Part shown: positions 8,688-16,466 of the stretch, piece after piece | How the letters are laid out: the number at the start of each line of letters is the position of its first letter | Numbering within the stretch: the stretch's first letter is position 1 | Assembly (NCBI RefSeq): GCF_046297875.1 | Contig: NZ_JBKBHD010000001.1 | Span: 2,108,001-2,172,000 of the forward strand | From: Parvibaculum sp046297875 | GTDB lineage: Bacteria > Pseudomonadota > Alphaproteobacteria > Parvibaculales > Parvibaculaceae | Length of the DNA: 64,000 bases | Direction: 5' to 3' | Notes under the pieces: model-generated | The model's input: only the letters and a program-made list of their open reading frames with translations | Database searches by the model: none | What the model was told of the DNA's origin: nothing | Position numbers and translations under genes: made by a program

Positions 8688-9151
8688 TGCGCGGGGCCTT
8701 ATTTCTTGCCGCGTTTCTTCTTGCCGCGCTTGCAGGATGCGACGGCGAAGAGGCGCGGCGGGTGACCATCGAAACGCGGGGCGGGGCACTCCATTCCTTT
8801 TCGGTGGAGCTTGCGCTGACACCGGACGAGCAGCGGCAGGGGCTGATGTATCGCCGCGAACTGGCGGAAGATGCAGGAATGCTGTTCTTCTATCCAGCCT
8901 GCACGCGCGCCGCCTTCTGGATGAAGAATACCTATATTCCGCTCGACATGATCTTCGTGGCCGCAGATGGACGGATCGTCAGGATTGCCCGGATGACAGA
9001 GCCGGAGACGCCCGATATTCACGATAGTGGCGTGCCGGTGAACGGCGTCTTCGAGGTGAATGGCGGGCTGACGCAACGTCTCGGGATAGAGGAGGGGGAT
9101 TTCCTGAGGCACCCCTGGTTTGGCGAAAACGGGCGGGCTACTTGCGGCTGA
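8687..9151 (+). CDS. DUF192 lipoprotein
   Basis: A 154-residue protein beginning MRGALFLAAFLLAALAGCDG, a lipoprotein signal with lipobox LAGC. The mature part is a DUF192 domain: TPDEQRQGLMYRRELAEDAGMLFFYP, then FWMKNTYIPLDMIFVAADGRI and VFEVNGGLTQRLGI. Function of the family is unknown. The start ATG overlaps the preceding stop (TGATG), implying translational coupling with the carbonic-anhydrase-like gene. Confidence 0.9.
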   Translation: MRGALFLAAFLLAALAGCDGEEARRVTIETRGGALHSFSVELALTPDEQRQGLMYRRELAEDAGMLFFYPACTRAAFWMKNTYIPLDMIFVAADGRIVRIARMTEPETPDIHDSGVPVNGVFEVNGGLTQRLGIEEGDFLRHPWFGENGRATCG

Positions 9152-9211
9152 TTTTATCGGCTAGACTGCGCAAAACGGACATCCGGCAAAAGCAGAATAT
9201 CGGGAGGGGCC

Positions 9212-10036
9212 ATGAGCCAGGCAAAGGCAGCGCCGCAGGACGCACAGGAAGTTCTCTACGAGGTGGATGGTCACATTGCCACCATCACGCTCAATGCGCC
9301 GGAGCGCATGAACACGATTTCCGGCCCGATGCTGAACCAGCTGACGGTGCGGTTGCAGGAGGCCGATGCCGACCCGCAGGTCCGCTGCGTGATCCTGACC
9401 GGCGCGGGGCGCGCCTTCTGCGCGGGGCTTGACCTCAGGGCGCAGACGCAGAGCGGCGGGCTTTCCATCGGTTCGAGCGGCGGGGTGACCTCGACCACGC
9501 TCGACCTCAAGAACACGCCGCCGACCGTGCTGCAGGAAATGGAGACGCCGACGATCTGCGCGATCAATGGCGGTGCGGCAGGCTATGGCATGGACACGGC
9601 GCTTGGCTGCGACATCCGCATCATGGGCAGGTCGGCGAAACTTGCGGCGGCGTTCTGCAAGCGCGGTCTTGTGCCGGAATCGGGCGGCACCTGGTATCTG
9701 CCGCGGCTGATCGGCTGGTCGAAGGCGGCGGAGCTCATCTTCACCGGGCGCACGCTCAATGCGGAAGAGAGTGTTGTCTGGGGGCTTGCCTCACAGGCGG
9801 TGGAAGATGCCGATCTGATGCCACGGGCACGCGCGATGGCAGCCGAGATTGCGGGCAATGCGCCGCTCGCCGTGCGTGCCGCCAAGCGCATGATGCGGAT
9901 GGGTCTCAACGAACCCTTCCCGGAGCATGTGCACCATGTCTATCTGCAGCTTCTGCCGCTGATGCGGACGGAAGATGTGAAGGAAGGCATGATGGCCTTT
10001 GTGGAGAAGCGCACACCTGACTTCAAGGGACGGTAA
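9212..10036 (+). CDS. Enoyl-CoA hydratase/isomerase family protein (PaaG-like)
   Basis: A 274-residue crotonase-fold protein. The oxyanion hole regions are visible (AFCAGLDLR; NGGAAGYGMDTALGCD). The first catalytic glutamate of classical hydratases is an aspartate here. The second is absent from its usual place, but an acidic residue lies in GLVPESGGTW, the position used by PaaG-type ring isomerases. I therefore favour an isomerase or ring-modifying acyl-CoA enzyme over a plain hydratase. It follows the DUF192 gene by 60 bp, with SD GGGAGGGG. Substrate unknown. Confidence 0.85.
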   Translation: MSQAKAAPQDAQEVLYEVDGHIATITLNAPERMNTISGPMLNQLTVRLQEADADPQVRCVILTGAGRAFCAGLDLRAQTQSGGLSIGSSGGVTSTTLDLKNTPPTVLQEMETPTICAINGGAAGYGMDTALGCDIRIMGRSAKLAAAFCKRGLVPESGGTWYLPRLIGWSKAAELIFTGRTLNAEESVVWGLASQAVEDADLMPRARAMAAEIAGNAPLAVRAAKRMMRMGLNEPFPEHVHHVYLQLLPLMRTEDVKEGMMAFVEKRTPDFKGR

Positions 10037-10058
10037 GGCTGCGGAGATACTGAGGCAA

Positions 10059-11216
10059 ATGACGGCTGGTCATGCCGCGCGATGCGCGGCGGGAGAGACG
10101 AAGCGGACAGCGTGGACATTGTTCACGCTGTTCCTGTTTCTTGCCGTCTTCATTCAGATTTCCCCGCTTCGGGCCGCGGAATTTTCCGGTGGCTATGACG
10201 GGATCGGCGAGGCGGCGGGCATGTCGCTCACACTGAGCGAGATGGAGCGGCGCGTGGTCGGACGGCTCACGCTTCCGTCCGGCACGTCCTACACGCTGAA
10301 CGGCGAACGCGCACGTGCGGGCGATGGCGATGCGCAGGGCGCGCTGCGCGTGGCGGGGGCGGTCGAGGACGGCGCTTTCTTTCATGTCGAGGAACGGCCG
10401 CTCGGGCTGCAATTTCTTTTCATTCCGGCCCGGGGCGACGGCACACCGGATCTTGCGGCGGGACGGGAATATTCATTCCTCAAGCGCGGTGTGCGGCCGA
10501 CCGTGCCGCAGGAGGCGGCACGCAAATACAAGCCTGCGCCGGAACAGGCGGGCGATATCGTCGTCTTTATCGATGGTTTCCGCACATGGTCGCCTGCCGA
10601 TATTGCACGCCACTACACGTCGCTGCCCGACAAGGCGCGGGGACTGCTGCTGCTTTACGACCATGCGACGGCGGAACTCATGTGGCGCATCTGCGAGGCG
10701 CAACCGGAAGCGGGGACGCTCACCGCTTCGCGGCTTGCCGAAATGCAGGACCGGCAGCAGACGGAATGCGCGGCCTATCTGCCGCTTGTCACGGCGGCGC
10801 AGAAGGGCGGGCTCTTTCCTGAATTTCTGCGGCGATCGCTGTTTCAGCTTGAGCTTGTGCGCGCGACCGCGCTTTGCGACCTGGGCGAAACGCCGGCTGC
10901 ACGATGCGCGGACGTAAGCGCGCTGGCGGCGCCGCTTGTGCTCCGGTGGCGGCGGGCGGACGCGATCATGCGCGAGCTAGGGCGGGCGGGCGGCGTAGCG
11001 GTGGAGGAAGCGGCTCAGATTGCGCCGGTGGCAGATGCACCTGAGCCGGAGGAAGAAGCGGATGAGGCGCCGGTTGCCGCGGCGGCGCGCGGTGTGCCAA
11101 TGCCGCTTATCCGTCCAGGTACTGAGGATCAGGGCGTTTCCGATTTCGAGCCCGATGTCTCGATGATTACGCTTGAGACGATCAGGGCTTACCGGCTGCC
11201 GCTATCGCGGCCCTGA
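10059..11216 (+). CDS. Secreted hypothetical protein
   Basis: A 385-residue protein starting at ATG 10059, 22 bp after the crotonase gene. A membrane segment WTLFTLFLFLAVFIQISPLRAA around residues 19-40 looks like a signal peptide, ending before EFSGGYDG. The N-terminal domain is beta-rich (ISLTLSEMERRVVGRLTLPSG-type strands); the middle is helical with scattered cysteines (CEAQPE, TECAAYL, LCDLGE, RCADV). An acidic, Ala/Glu/Pro-rich linker near 335-360 precedes a short tail. No family recognised. It is the last gene of the run that began at 8157. Confidence 0.7.
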   Translation: MTAGHAARCAAGETKRTAWTLFTLFLFLAVFIQISPLRAAEFSGGYDGIGEAAGMSLTLSEMERRVVGRLTLPSGTSYTLNGERARAGDGDAQGALRVAGAVEDGAFFHVEERPLGLQFLFIPARGDGTPDLAAGREYSFLKRGVRPTVPQEAARKYKPAPEQAGDIVVFIDGFRTWSPADIARHYTSLPDKARGLLLLYDHATAELMWRICEAQPEAGTLTASRLAEMQDRQQTECAAYLPLVTAAQKGGLFPEFLRRSLFQLELVRATALCDLGETPAARCADVSALAAPLVLRWRRADAIMRELGRAGGVAVEEAAQIAPVADAPEPEEEADEAPVAAAARGVPMPLIRPGTEDQGVSDFEPDVSMITLETIRAYRLPLSRP

Positions 11217-11219
11217 AGA

Positions 11220-11648
11220 TCAGGCCGCGATTTCGACGAGCTGGATTTCGAAGGTGAGGTCTTCGCCCGCGAGCGGGTGGTTCGCGTCGAGGCGGACGGC
11301 AGTGCCGGTCACTTCAGTGATGACGAGGCCGATCTCGCGTCCGTCCTGGCCCGTCGCCGTGAGGCGCATGCCGGGCTGCGGCTCAAGGCCGGGCGGCAAT
11401 TCGCTCAGCGGCACATCCTGCACGAGACGCGGATCATGCTCGCCATAGGCTTCGGCGGAAGCGACGGTGAAGCTCTTGGTTTCGCCCGGCTCCATGCCGA
11501 GAACAGCGCTTTCGAAGCCGGCGATCACCATCTGGCTGCCGATCGCGAATTCGATGGGCTCGCGCTCGCGGCTCGTGTCGAACACGGAGCCATCATTGAG
11601 GGTTCCGGTGTAGTGGACGCGCACCGTGTCGCCGTTCTTCGCTGCCAT
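11220..11648 (-). CDS. FKBP-type peptidyl-prolyl isomerase (SlyD-like)
   Basis: About 142 residues. It opens with the FKBP strand NGDTVRVHYTGTLNDGSVFDTS, then PIEFAIGSQMVIAGFESAVLGMEPGE, and a short insert-in-flap region (LSELPPGLEPQPG), the SlyD arrangement. The C-terminus LAGEDLTFEIQLVEIA ends without the His/Cys-rich metal tail of E. coli SlyD. It catalyses cis-trans isomerisation of Xaa-Pro bonds and may chaperone in the cytoplasm. ATG 11648 is preferred to 11654 because AAGG lies seven bases before it. It converges on 10059-11216. Confidence 0.9.
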   Translation of the reverse strand: MAAKNGDTVRVHYTGTLNDGSVFDTSREREPIEFAIGSQMVIAGFESAVLGMEPGETKSFTVASAEAYGEHDPRLVQDVPLSELPPGLEPQPGMRLTATGQDGREIGLVITEVTGTAVRLDANHPLAGEDLTFEIQLVEIAA

Positions 11649-11709
11649 AGTCATGCCTTTCCGTCCGCGCCCTGCCGCGCTTCACATTTGATGTTCGATT
11701 GATGAAATG

Positions 11710-11744
11710 GAAAAGGGCTTTCCGGCAGAACACCGGAAAGCCCT
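11710..11744 (-). terminator. Rho-independent terminator of the GYF_2 gene
   Basis: A perfect 12-bp stem (arms 11714-11725 and 11733-11744, AGGGCTTTCCGG) with a 7-base loop. Read on the minus strand it is followed by TTTTCC. It lies about 80 bp downstream of the stop of the gene ending at 11826 and before the FKBP start, so it should separate the two minus-strand genes. Confidence 0.8.
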
Positions 11745-11825
11745 CATATCATCGACGGAAGCCACGTTATCACTCCCGTTCCTTCGTGGCCACCTTGCGG
11801 ATGGAATTAATCGAAGGGATCGATC

Positions 11826-12611
11826 TCAATATGTGCGGCGCCAGACGCGACGGATTTTGGCGTCGACCTCGGGGCCCATCGAGCTCCAGGCAGTGCGGTC
11901 GCGCGTGGTGTCGGCGATGAACATGCTGTCGGTACGGCCGATATACTGGCTGAGATCGTTGAGCAATCCGGCGGCCGTCGCATCCGTGTTCACGCACCAG
12001 ACATTGGGGGCGAGCTTGTAGGCAGGCCCGAGCGACATGATCGCCTGTTCGAGGGGGCCGGCGAAACGAGCCTTGATGTCCATGACGATCAGGAAGTTCG
12101 CCGTGTCGGGCTGGCGGCGGCGGTCGACCTGGCCCTTGCCCGGGCCGTAGGCGGGGCGTTGGCCATCGGCCGAAGGCGAGGCCGGCTGGCGGATCGCCAT
12201 TTCATGCGTGACGTCGGCTTCGGGCGAGGCGTCGGGTTGCCGGGCGGGTACATCCGCCGCGCCGGCATCCCCCGTCTCGCCAGCCATCTCTTCCGCGGTC
12301 GCGGCGTCCTGGCTGGCGGGCGTTTCGGTTGCATCGGTTTCAGGCAGGCCGGCATCGGCGGGCTGGCTCAGGAAGAGTTCCGCGAAGGCCGGGATGTCGG
12401 CCGCGTATTGCCACATGGTCGCGCCCGCGGGCGTGCCTTCAGGCGCGAGCAGGCTGTGCTCGGCGACACGGCCTTCCGCGACATAGGATTTCATGGCCTC
12501 GAAACTGTAGGGGCCATAGACCTTGTCGCCATATTTCAACACCCAGCGATGCTGCTGCGCAGCGGCAAGCTGAGTTATCGCGTCGGGAGATGTTTCCGCT
12601 GGATAAGCCAT
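11826..12611 (-). CDS. GYF_2-domain protein with Cas2/SinR-like C-terminal domain
   Basis: A 261-residue protein in three parts. Residues 22-80 are a GYF_2-type module (HRWVLKYGDKVYGPYSFEAM, then GTPAGATMWQYAADIPAF). Residues 81-171 are a low-complexity Ala/Glu/Asp/Pro linker. Residues 172-247 show a beta-alpha-beta-beta-alpha-beta order: FLIVMDIK, PLEQAIMSLG, VWCVNTD, AGLLNDLSQYI, DSMFIADT, then AWSSMG. This resembles stand-alone SinR/VapD/Cas2-fold proteins. No CRISPR locus is near. GYF_2 modules often bind peptides, and Cas2-fold domains can be nucleases or inert. The domain pairing is my reading and needs a structure or profile check. Its role is unknown. Confidence 0.75.
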   Translation of the reverse strand: MAYPAETSPDAITQLAAAQQHRWVLKYGDKVYGPYSFEAMKSYVAEGRVAEHSLLAPEGTPAGATMWQYAADIPAFAELFLSQPADAGLPETDATETPASQDAATAEEMAGETGDAGAADVPARQPDASPEADVTHEMAIRQPASPSADGQRPAYGPGKGQVDRRRQPDTANFLIVMDIKARFAGPLEQAIMSLGPAYKLAPNVWCVNTDATAAGLLNDLSQYIGRTDSMFIADTTRDRTAWSSMGPEVDAKIRRVWRRTY

Positions 12612-12771
12612 GATTTACACGCGGCGGCCTCCGCCGCCTTCCCGGTAGAGAAACTGTTTCCAGACATTTTTACCGGCTTTTGGTTACCGCAAGGTCAACA
12701 CGACAGCGCTTGATGCGGCACGGGCGAGGGGGCAAAGTCGGCCCAAGCGCGGATATCCGCGAAATAACTGG

Positions 12772-12787
12772 TTAACCTGAACTTAAC
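12772..12787. promoter_or_regulatory. Candidate CtrA-type binding site
   Basis: TTAA at 12772-12775 and TTAAC at 12783-12787 are separated by exactly seven bases, the full CtrA recognition pattern of alphaproteobacteria. It lies 12 bases upstream of the crotonase ATG at 12799 and in the gap shared with the divergent GYF_2 gene. Such a site arises by chance now and then, and its position next to the start codon would suit repression. No experimental support. Confidence 0.3.
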
Positions 12788-12798
12788 GGGAAGCGCCG

Positions 12799-13572
12799 AT
12801 GACCGAATTCTGCACCACCGAACGCGACGGCCATGTGCTCGTCGTCACCATCAACCGTCCGGAGCGCATGAACGCGCTGCATCCGCCGTCGAATTTCGAA
12901 CTGGAAAAGGTGTTCGACGATTTCGCGAAGGATGACGATCTCTGGGTTGCGATCGTGACAGGTGCGGGTGATCGCGCGTTCAGCGCGGGCAACGATCTGC
13001 GCTGGCAGGCCGAAGGCAACAAGATCGAAGTGCCGAAGACGGGCTTTGCGGGCCTCACCGCGCGCTACGATCTCAACAAGCCGGTGATTGCCGCGGTGAA
13101 CGGCGTTGCGATGGGCGGCGGTTTTGAAATCGCGCTTGCCTGCGACCTCATCATTGCGTCGGAAAATGCCGTCTTTGCGCTGCCCGAGCCGAAGGTCGGC
13201 CTTGCCGCGCTGGCAGGCGGTCTGCACAGGCTACCGCGCCAGATCGGCGTGAAGCAGGCGATGGGCATGATCCTGACGGGCCGCCAGGTGCCTGCGAAGG
13301 AAGGCAAGGAGCTCGGCTTCGTGAACGAGGTGGTGCCGGCGGGCGACCTCATTGCGGCGGCAAAGCGCTGGGCGAAGCTCATCGAGGAGTGCTCGCCCAT
13401 GTCGATCCGCGCCTCGAAGGAATCCGTCTACAAGGGGCTCGACGAGGCCAATCTGCAGAAGGCGGTCGAGGGCAAGTATCCGGCGGTTGCCGCGCTCTTC
13501 AAAAGCGAGGATCTGATCGAGGGTCCGCGCGCCTTCGCCGAGAAGCGCAAGCCCGTCTGGAAGGGCAAATAG
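12799..13572 (+). CDS. Enoyl-CoA hydratase (CaiD-like crotonase)
   Basis: A 257-residue crotonase with both catalytic glutamates of true hydratases: GGGFEIALACD (first) and LPEPKVGLAA (second). The oxyanion region is AFSAGNDLRW. FAEKRKPVWKGK is the usual C-terminal end. It hydrates a trans-2-enoyl-CoA in beta-oxidation or a related pathway; CaiD-type enzymes have similar LPE segments, so carnitinyl-CoA hydration is an alternative. It stands alone, with the GYF_2 gene divergent upstream. Confidence 0.9.
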   Translation: MTEFCTTERDGHVLVVTINRPERMNALHPPSNFELEKVFDDFAKDDDLWVAIVTGAGDRAFSAGNDLRWQAEGNKIEVPKTGFAGLTARYDLNKPVIAAVNGVAMGGGFEIALACDLIIASENAVFALPEPKVGLAALAGGLHRLPRQIGVKQAMGMILTGRQVPAKEGKELGFVNEVVPAGDLIAAAKRWAKLIEECSPMSIRASKESVYKGLDEANLQKAVEGKYPAVAALFKSEDLIEGPRAFAEKRKPVWKGK

Positions 13573-13580
13573 ACCGTTGC

Positions 13581-13621
13581 AAAAAGAACCGGCCCTGCCG
13601 CGGGGGGAGCGGCAGAGCCGG
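13581..13621 (-). terminator. Terminator hairpin between convergent genes
   Basis: Arms 13589-13601 and 13609-13621 form a 13-bp stem with one mismatch around GGGGGGA. On the minus strand the hairpin is followed by TTCTTTTTG, so it best serves the proteinase gene ending at 13674. It may also stop plus-strand transcription from the crotonase, though that side lacks a T tract. Confidence 0.7.
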
Positions 13622-13673
13622 CCTCGACAGGACCAGGCTCCGAGTTGGGGGGCGGCGGAGACTGGTCAGCAGG

Positions 13674-14474
13674 TCAATTGATCGCGGCGGTCGGTTCCTC
13701 CTTGGGTGCTGTGACGGCCGCGGTCAGACCATCTTCGATGCCCGGCCGAAGCGAAGGCTCGGGCGATTTCCTCTCGATCGCGGCAAGGAACGGCGCCTTT
13801 TCGCCAAGCGGCGGCAGGGGCGGGTTCATTGCGGCAACGCGAACGGCATTCACGTCGAGATTGACCCAGATGTAGGGCCGTTCCTCGGACTGGCGCTTGA
13901 TCCACTGATAGGGCGTGTCGGACCAGATCGCGATATCCCAGCTCTTGTTGTCGAGCACGAATTCGCCGCGATCCGTCTTCACGAGAAGCACGGCATGACC
14001 GTCGCCGTTCCACTCGCGGACAACGGAAATGAGCAGGTTTTCCGGCGCCCAGCCGCGCTTGATCAGCAGGCGGCGCTTTTCGAGCGCGAAGTCCTCGCAG
14101 TCGCCGCCGCGTTCATCGGGAAAGGCCCACCATTCGGCGCGGCCGTATAGGTCGATATCCTCGACCTGCGGAACGGTGCGGTTCACATAATCGTTGATCT
14201 GGGACAGCTCGATCCATTTTTCCGGCGTCATCGCCGCGGGTTCTGGCGTATCCGTACCGCCTGCGCATTCATCCGGGTGACGGATGCAGAAACCGATATA
14301 GCCGAAGGGCGGCGCGACCTGCTGGTAGGTCGGCATGTTGGCGGCAATGACCTGTGCCCTGTCCGAGCGTTCGAAATGAGCAGCCGTGATACTCCCCACA
14401 TAGTCGGGAGACTGACATCCCGCGAGCAGGGCTATCGCCCCTATCGCCATCATGAATTTTGTACGCCACAACAT
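13674..14474 (-). CDS. Bacterial transglutaminase-like cysteine proteinase, lipoprotein
   Basis: About 266 residues from ATG 14474, beginning MLWRTKFMMAIGAIALLAGCQS, a lipoprotein signal with lipobox LAGC. The catalytic triad of the BTLCP family is visible: Cys in RGGDCEDFALEKR, His in GDGHAVLLV, and Asp in FVLDNKSWDI. LapG, the best-known member, is a periplasmic calcium-dependent protease that releases surface adhesins. Here the protein is membrane-tethered and no LapD or large adhesin is nearby, so the target is unknown. A disordered Pro/Glu-rich tail follows the domain. Confidence 0.88.
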   Translation of the reverse strand: MLWRTKFMMAIGAIALLAGCQSPDYVGSITAAHFERSDRAQVIAANMPTYQQVAPPFGYIGFCIRHPDECAGGTDTPEPAAMTPEKWIELSQINDYVNRTVPQVEDIDLYGRAEWWAFPDERGGDCEDFALEKRRLLIKRGWAPENLLISVVREWNGDGHAVLLVKTDRGEFVLDNKSWDIAIWSDTPYQWIKRQSEERPYIWVNLDVNAVRVAAMNPPLPPLGEKAPFLAAIERKSPEPSLRPGIEDGLTAAVTAPKEEPTAAIN

Positions 14475-14781
14475 GATACCCACCCAACAATCGTCGTCTT
14501 GGGTGGAACAATGGCAGGCACCAATTTGTGGCCGTTTAAATCCGGGACGCGAATTTGAGACAAACAAAGCTCAAACTTGAAGTTGGTTTTCCTAAAATTC
14601 GAAAGAGCCGGATTTGAATAAAATTGTTCCGATTGGCGGGTGACGGAAAAACCCTTTGTTTCAAGCGTTTTCCGCGCATTCGAAGGTGGAAATCGGCCGC
14701 GGAACGGATACGAAGAGCGGTGCCGAAGATGCCTTGCGAGGCACCCGGTTATGGATCAAAAAAATTTTTGCAGCTTTGTCT
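14475..14781. other. 307-bp intergenic region, AT-richer than surroundings
   Basis: This lies upstream of the proteinase gene and downstream of the crotonase at 14782-15486, both minus strand. It has A/T runs (around 14570-14610 and 14756-14768) unlike the flanking coding DNA and probably holds the proteinase promoter. I found no convincing ORF, hairpin or RNA gene. Confidence 0.5.
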
Positions 14782-15486
14782 TCAGCGCGATTGTGCGCCG
14801 TCGAAAGTGCCGGAATCCACCTTCAAGGTACTGCGGATAAGGGTGATCGTGGCCTGCCTTTCCTTGCGTTTCGTATTGGCAAAGGCGGGCTGCTGAAGGG
14901 TGGCGAGAGCGGCGGCGCGGGTCTTTGCCGTATCCATCAGTGCGGCGGCAGGGACCGTCCCGTCGAGATAGCCGACTGCCACGGCGTCGGCAGGGCCATA
15001 GATGCGGGCCTGGGTGACAGCCTCGCTGAAACGGTTGCGGGCAAGGCGGTCGCGGGCAAGTTCGATGCCGAAGACGGGCATGGTCATGCCGATGGCGACT
15101 TCGGGCAGGCCGATGCGGAATTCGCCGTCGGTGCCAATCCTCGTGTCGCCTGCAAGCAGAAGCAGGCCACCCGCGGCGAGCGCGTGGCCGGTGCAGGCCA
15201 TGACGACCGGCAGGGGATATTCGTAAAGTCTCAGGAGCAATTCGGCGCCGGCTGTGACGAGCTTGCGGACGTTTTCCGGGCCGGAGCCCATCACATCGAG
15301 GTCGAATCCGGCGCAGAACCGCTTTTCGCGACCGGCAATCAGCACGGCCTTTGCCTTGCCTTCGGCCTCGTCGAGCGCGCCATTCAAGGCGTCGATCATG
15401 GCGTGGCCGAGCGCATTGGCGCGGCCGTCATCCATTGTGAGAATGGCGAGATCGTTCTCGAAGGCGGTGGTAAGCGGTGCGGACAT
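14782..15486 (-). CDS. Crotonase-fold protein lacking one catalytic glutamate
   Basis: A 234-residue enoyl-CoA hydratase/isomerase family protein, shorter than usual (about 255-260). The oxyanion segment FCAGFDLD is present. The first catalytic Glu position reads AGGLLLLAGD, with leucine replacing glutamate, while the second survives in GLPEVAIGM. It is thus unlikely to be a standard hydratase and could be an isomerase, a thioester hydrolase or non-catalytic. The region after residue 190 is short and basic. It lies 49 bp downstream of the PilZ gene on the same strand. Confidence 0.85.
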   Translation of the reverse strand: MSAPLTTAFENDLAILTMDDGRANALGHAMIDALNGALDEAEGKAKAVLIAGREKRFCAGFDLDVMGSGPENVRKLVTAGAELLLRLYEYPLPVVMACTGHALAAGGLLLLAGDTRIGTDGEFRIGLPEVAIGMTMPVFGIELARDRLARNRFSEAVTQARIYGPADAVAVGYLDGTVPAAALMDTAKTRAAALATLQQPAFANTKRKERQATITLIRSTLKVDSGTFDGAQSR

Positions 15487-15535
15487 GAGTTCCCCCAGAT
15501 GTTTCGGGGCAGTCTAGTGCGCCGCAGGGCTTTCG

Positions 15536-16135
15536 TCAGCCGAAGGGACGGGAAAGGGCGGCAGCCTTTTCCGGCATGTTCGTGAACTGGATGCCGATGC
15601 CTTCTTCCGTGTGGCGGACGATGCGGCCCGACATGCGGCCAATGGAGACCTCGGTTCCGATGGGCGGGCGGTTCTCGACGGCAACCTGGGCACCGCCAAG
15701 CGACATATCGATGATACGGCAGGGCATGGACTCTCCGTCCGCCAGCGTCAGGACCGAGCTTTCCTCGAGTCCTGCTTCGCCCGGCGCATAGCGGGCAAAG
15801 GCGCGGCGCGCCGAAATTTCGAGCTTTTCGCCACGGGCAAGCGCCTCAAGACGCTGGCGCAGGCGCTCACGGCGGGGACCGGCGATCGAGGTTTCGATGG
15901 CGAAACCGCCTTCGTAGCAACGGACGACCTTGCCTTCGAAACGGCCATAATCATCGAGATAGACGATGATCTGGGCGCCTGGATCGAGCACGACGTCGGT
16001 GGTGAGGGCGATGCCCCCGAGCGACATGTCGCGTATGGAGCAGGTATGTTCCGAGCCGTCGGGCGCGAGGAAGCGGCCTTTGGCTTCAAAGGCTACGCGC
16101 GGATTTTGACGGCGTTCATCGTGGTCGGACTGCAT
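15536..16135 (-). CDS. Tandem PilZ-domain protein
   Basis: A 199-residue protein starting at ATG 16135 (MQSDHDERRQ). It carries two PilZ-like modules. The first has RRQNPRV and RDMSLGGIAL, the RxxxR and (D/N)xSxxG motifs that bind cyclic di-GMP. The second has RRAFAR near residue 105 and IDMSLGGAQV. Both sets look complete, so each could bind the nucleotide. There is no output domain, so it probably acts by protein contact. An in-frame extension upstream to 16225 is possible but not needed. Confidence 0.88.
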   Translation of the reverse strand: MQSDHDERRQNPRVAFEAKGRFLAPDGSEHTCSIRDMSLGGIALTTDVVLDPGAQIIVYLDDYGRFEGKVVRCYEGGFAIETSIAGPRRERLRQRLEALARGEKLEISARRAFARYAPGEAGLEESSVLTLADGESMPCRIIDMSLGGAQVAVENRPPIGTEVSIGRMSGRIVRHTEEGIGIQFTNMPEKAAALSRPFG

Positions 16136-16466
16136 TGGTTTGCCTGCAAAGAGTCGACGGCGCGAAAGCGCTGAAATCTGTTCCCGGCAGGATAAGGGCA
16201 ACAGAGTTAATGAAATTCTACTCACGCACTGATTACAGGCGAATATTTGCCCGTTTCGGGACTAAAATACCGGAGGGCCATCTGAAATTGACGCTTGCGT
16301 CAGCTTCGGCGATTCCCGACAATCGGGCAAAATCCGGCCAATAGCGGAATCGGGCGAGGTATCGGCACAGGGCTGCTGGCCTTGGGCCGCTGCAGTTTGC
16401 AGGATGGCACCCGGCGCAGCGTTGAAACACCAGTAACGGCCGGCAAAAGGGATTGGGAACAGTGTA
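16136..16466. other. 331-bp intergenic region between divergent genes
   Basis: It separates the PilZ gene (minus) from the GMC dehydrogenase gene (plus) and must hold both promoters. The half near the PilZ gene is A/T-richer (around 16200-16275). I see no clear operator, RNA or ORF; short repeats such as CCCGACAATCGGG at 16315-16327 form a small hairpin of unknown meaning. Confidence 0.45.

Noticed and set aside
11826..12611. Cas2-like domain as evidence of a CRISPR system
   Set aside because: No repeats, no cas1 and no other cas gene; the fold is shared by unrelated proteins.
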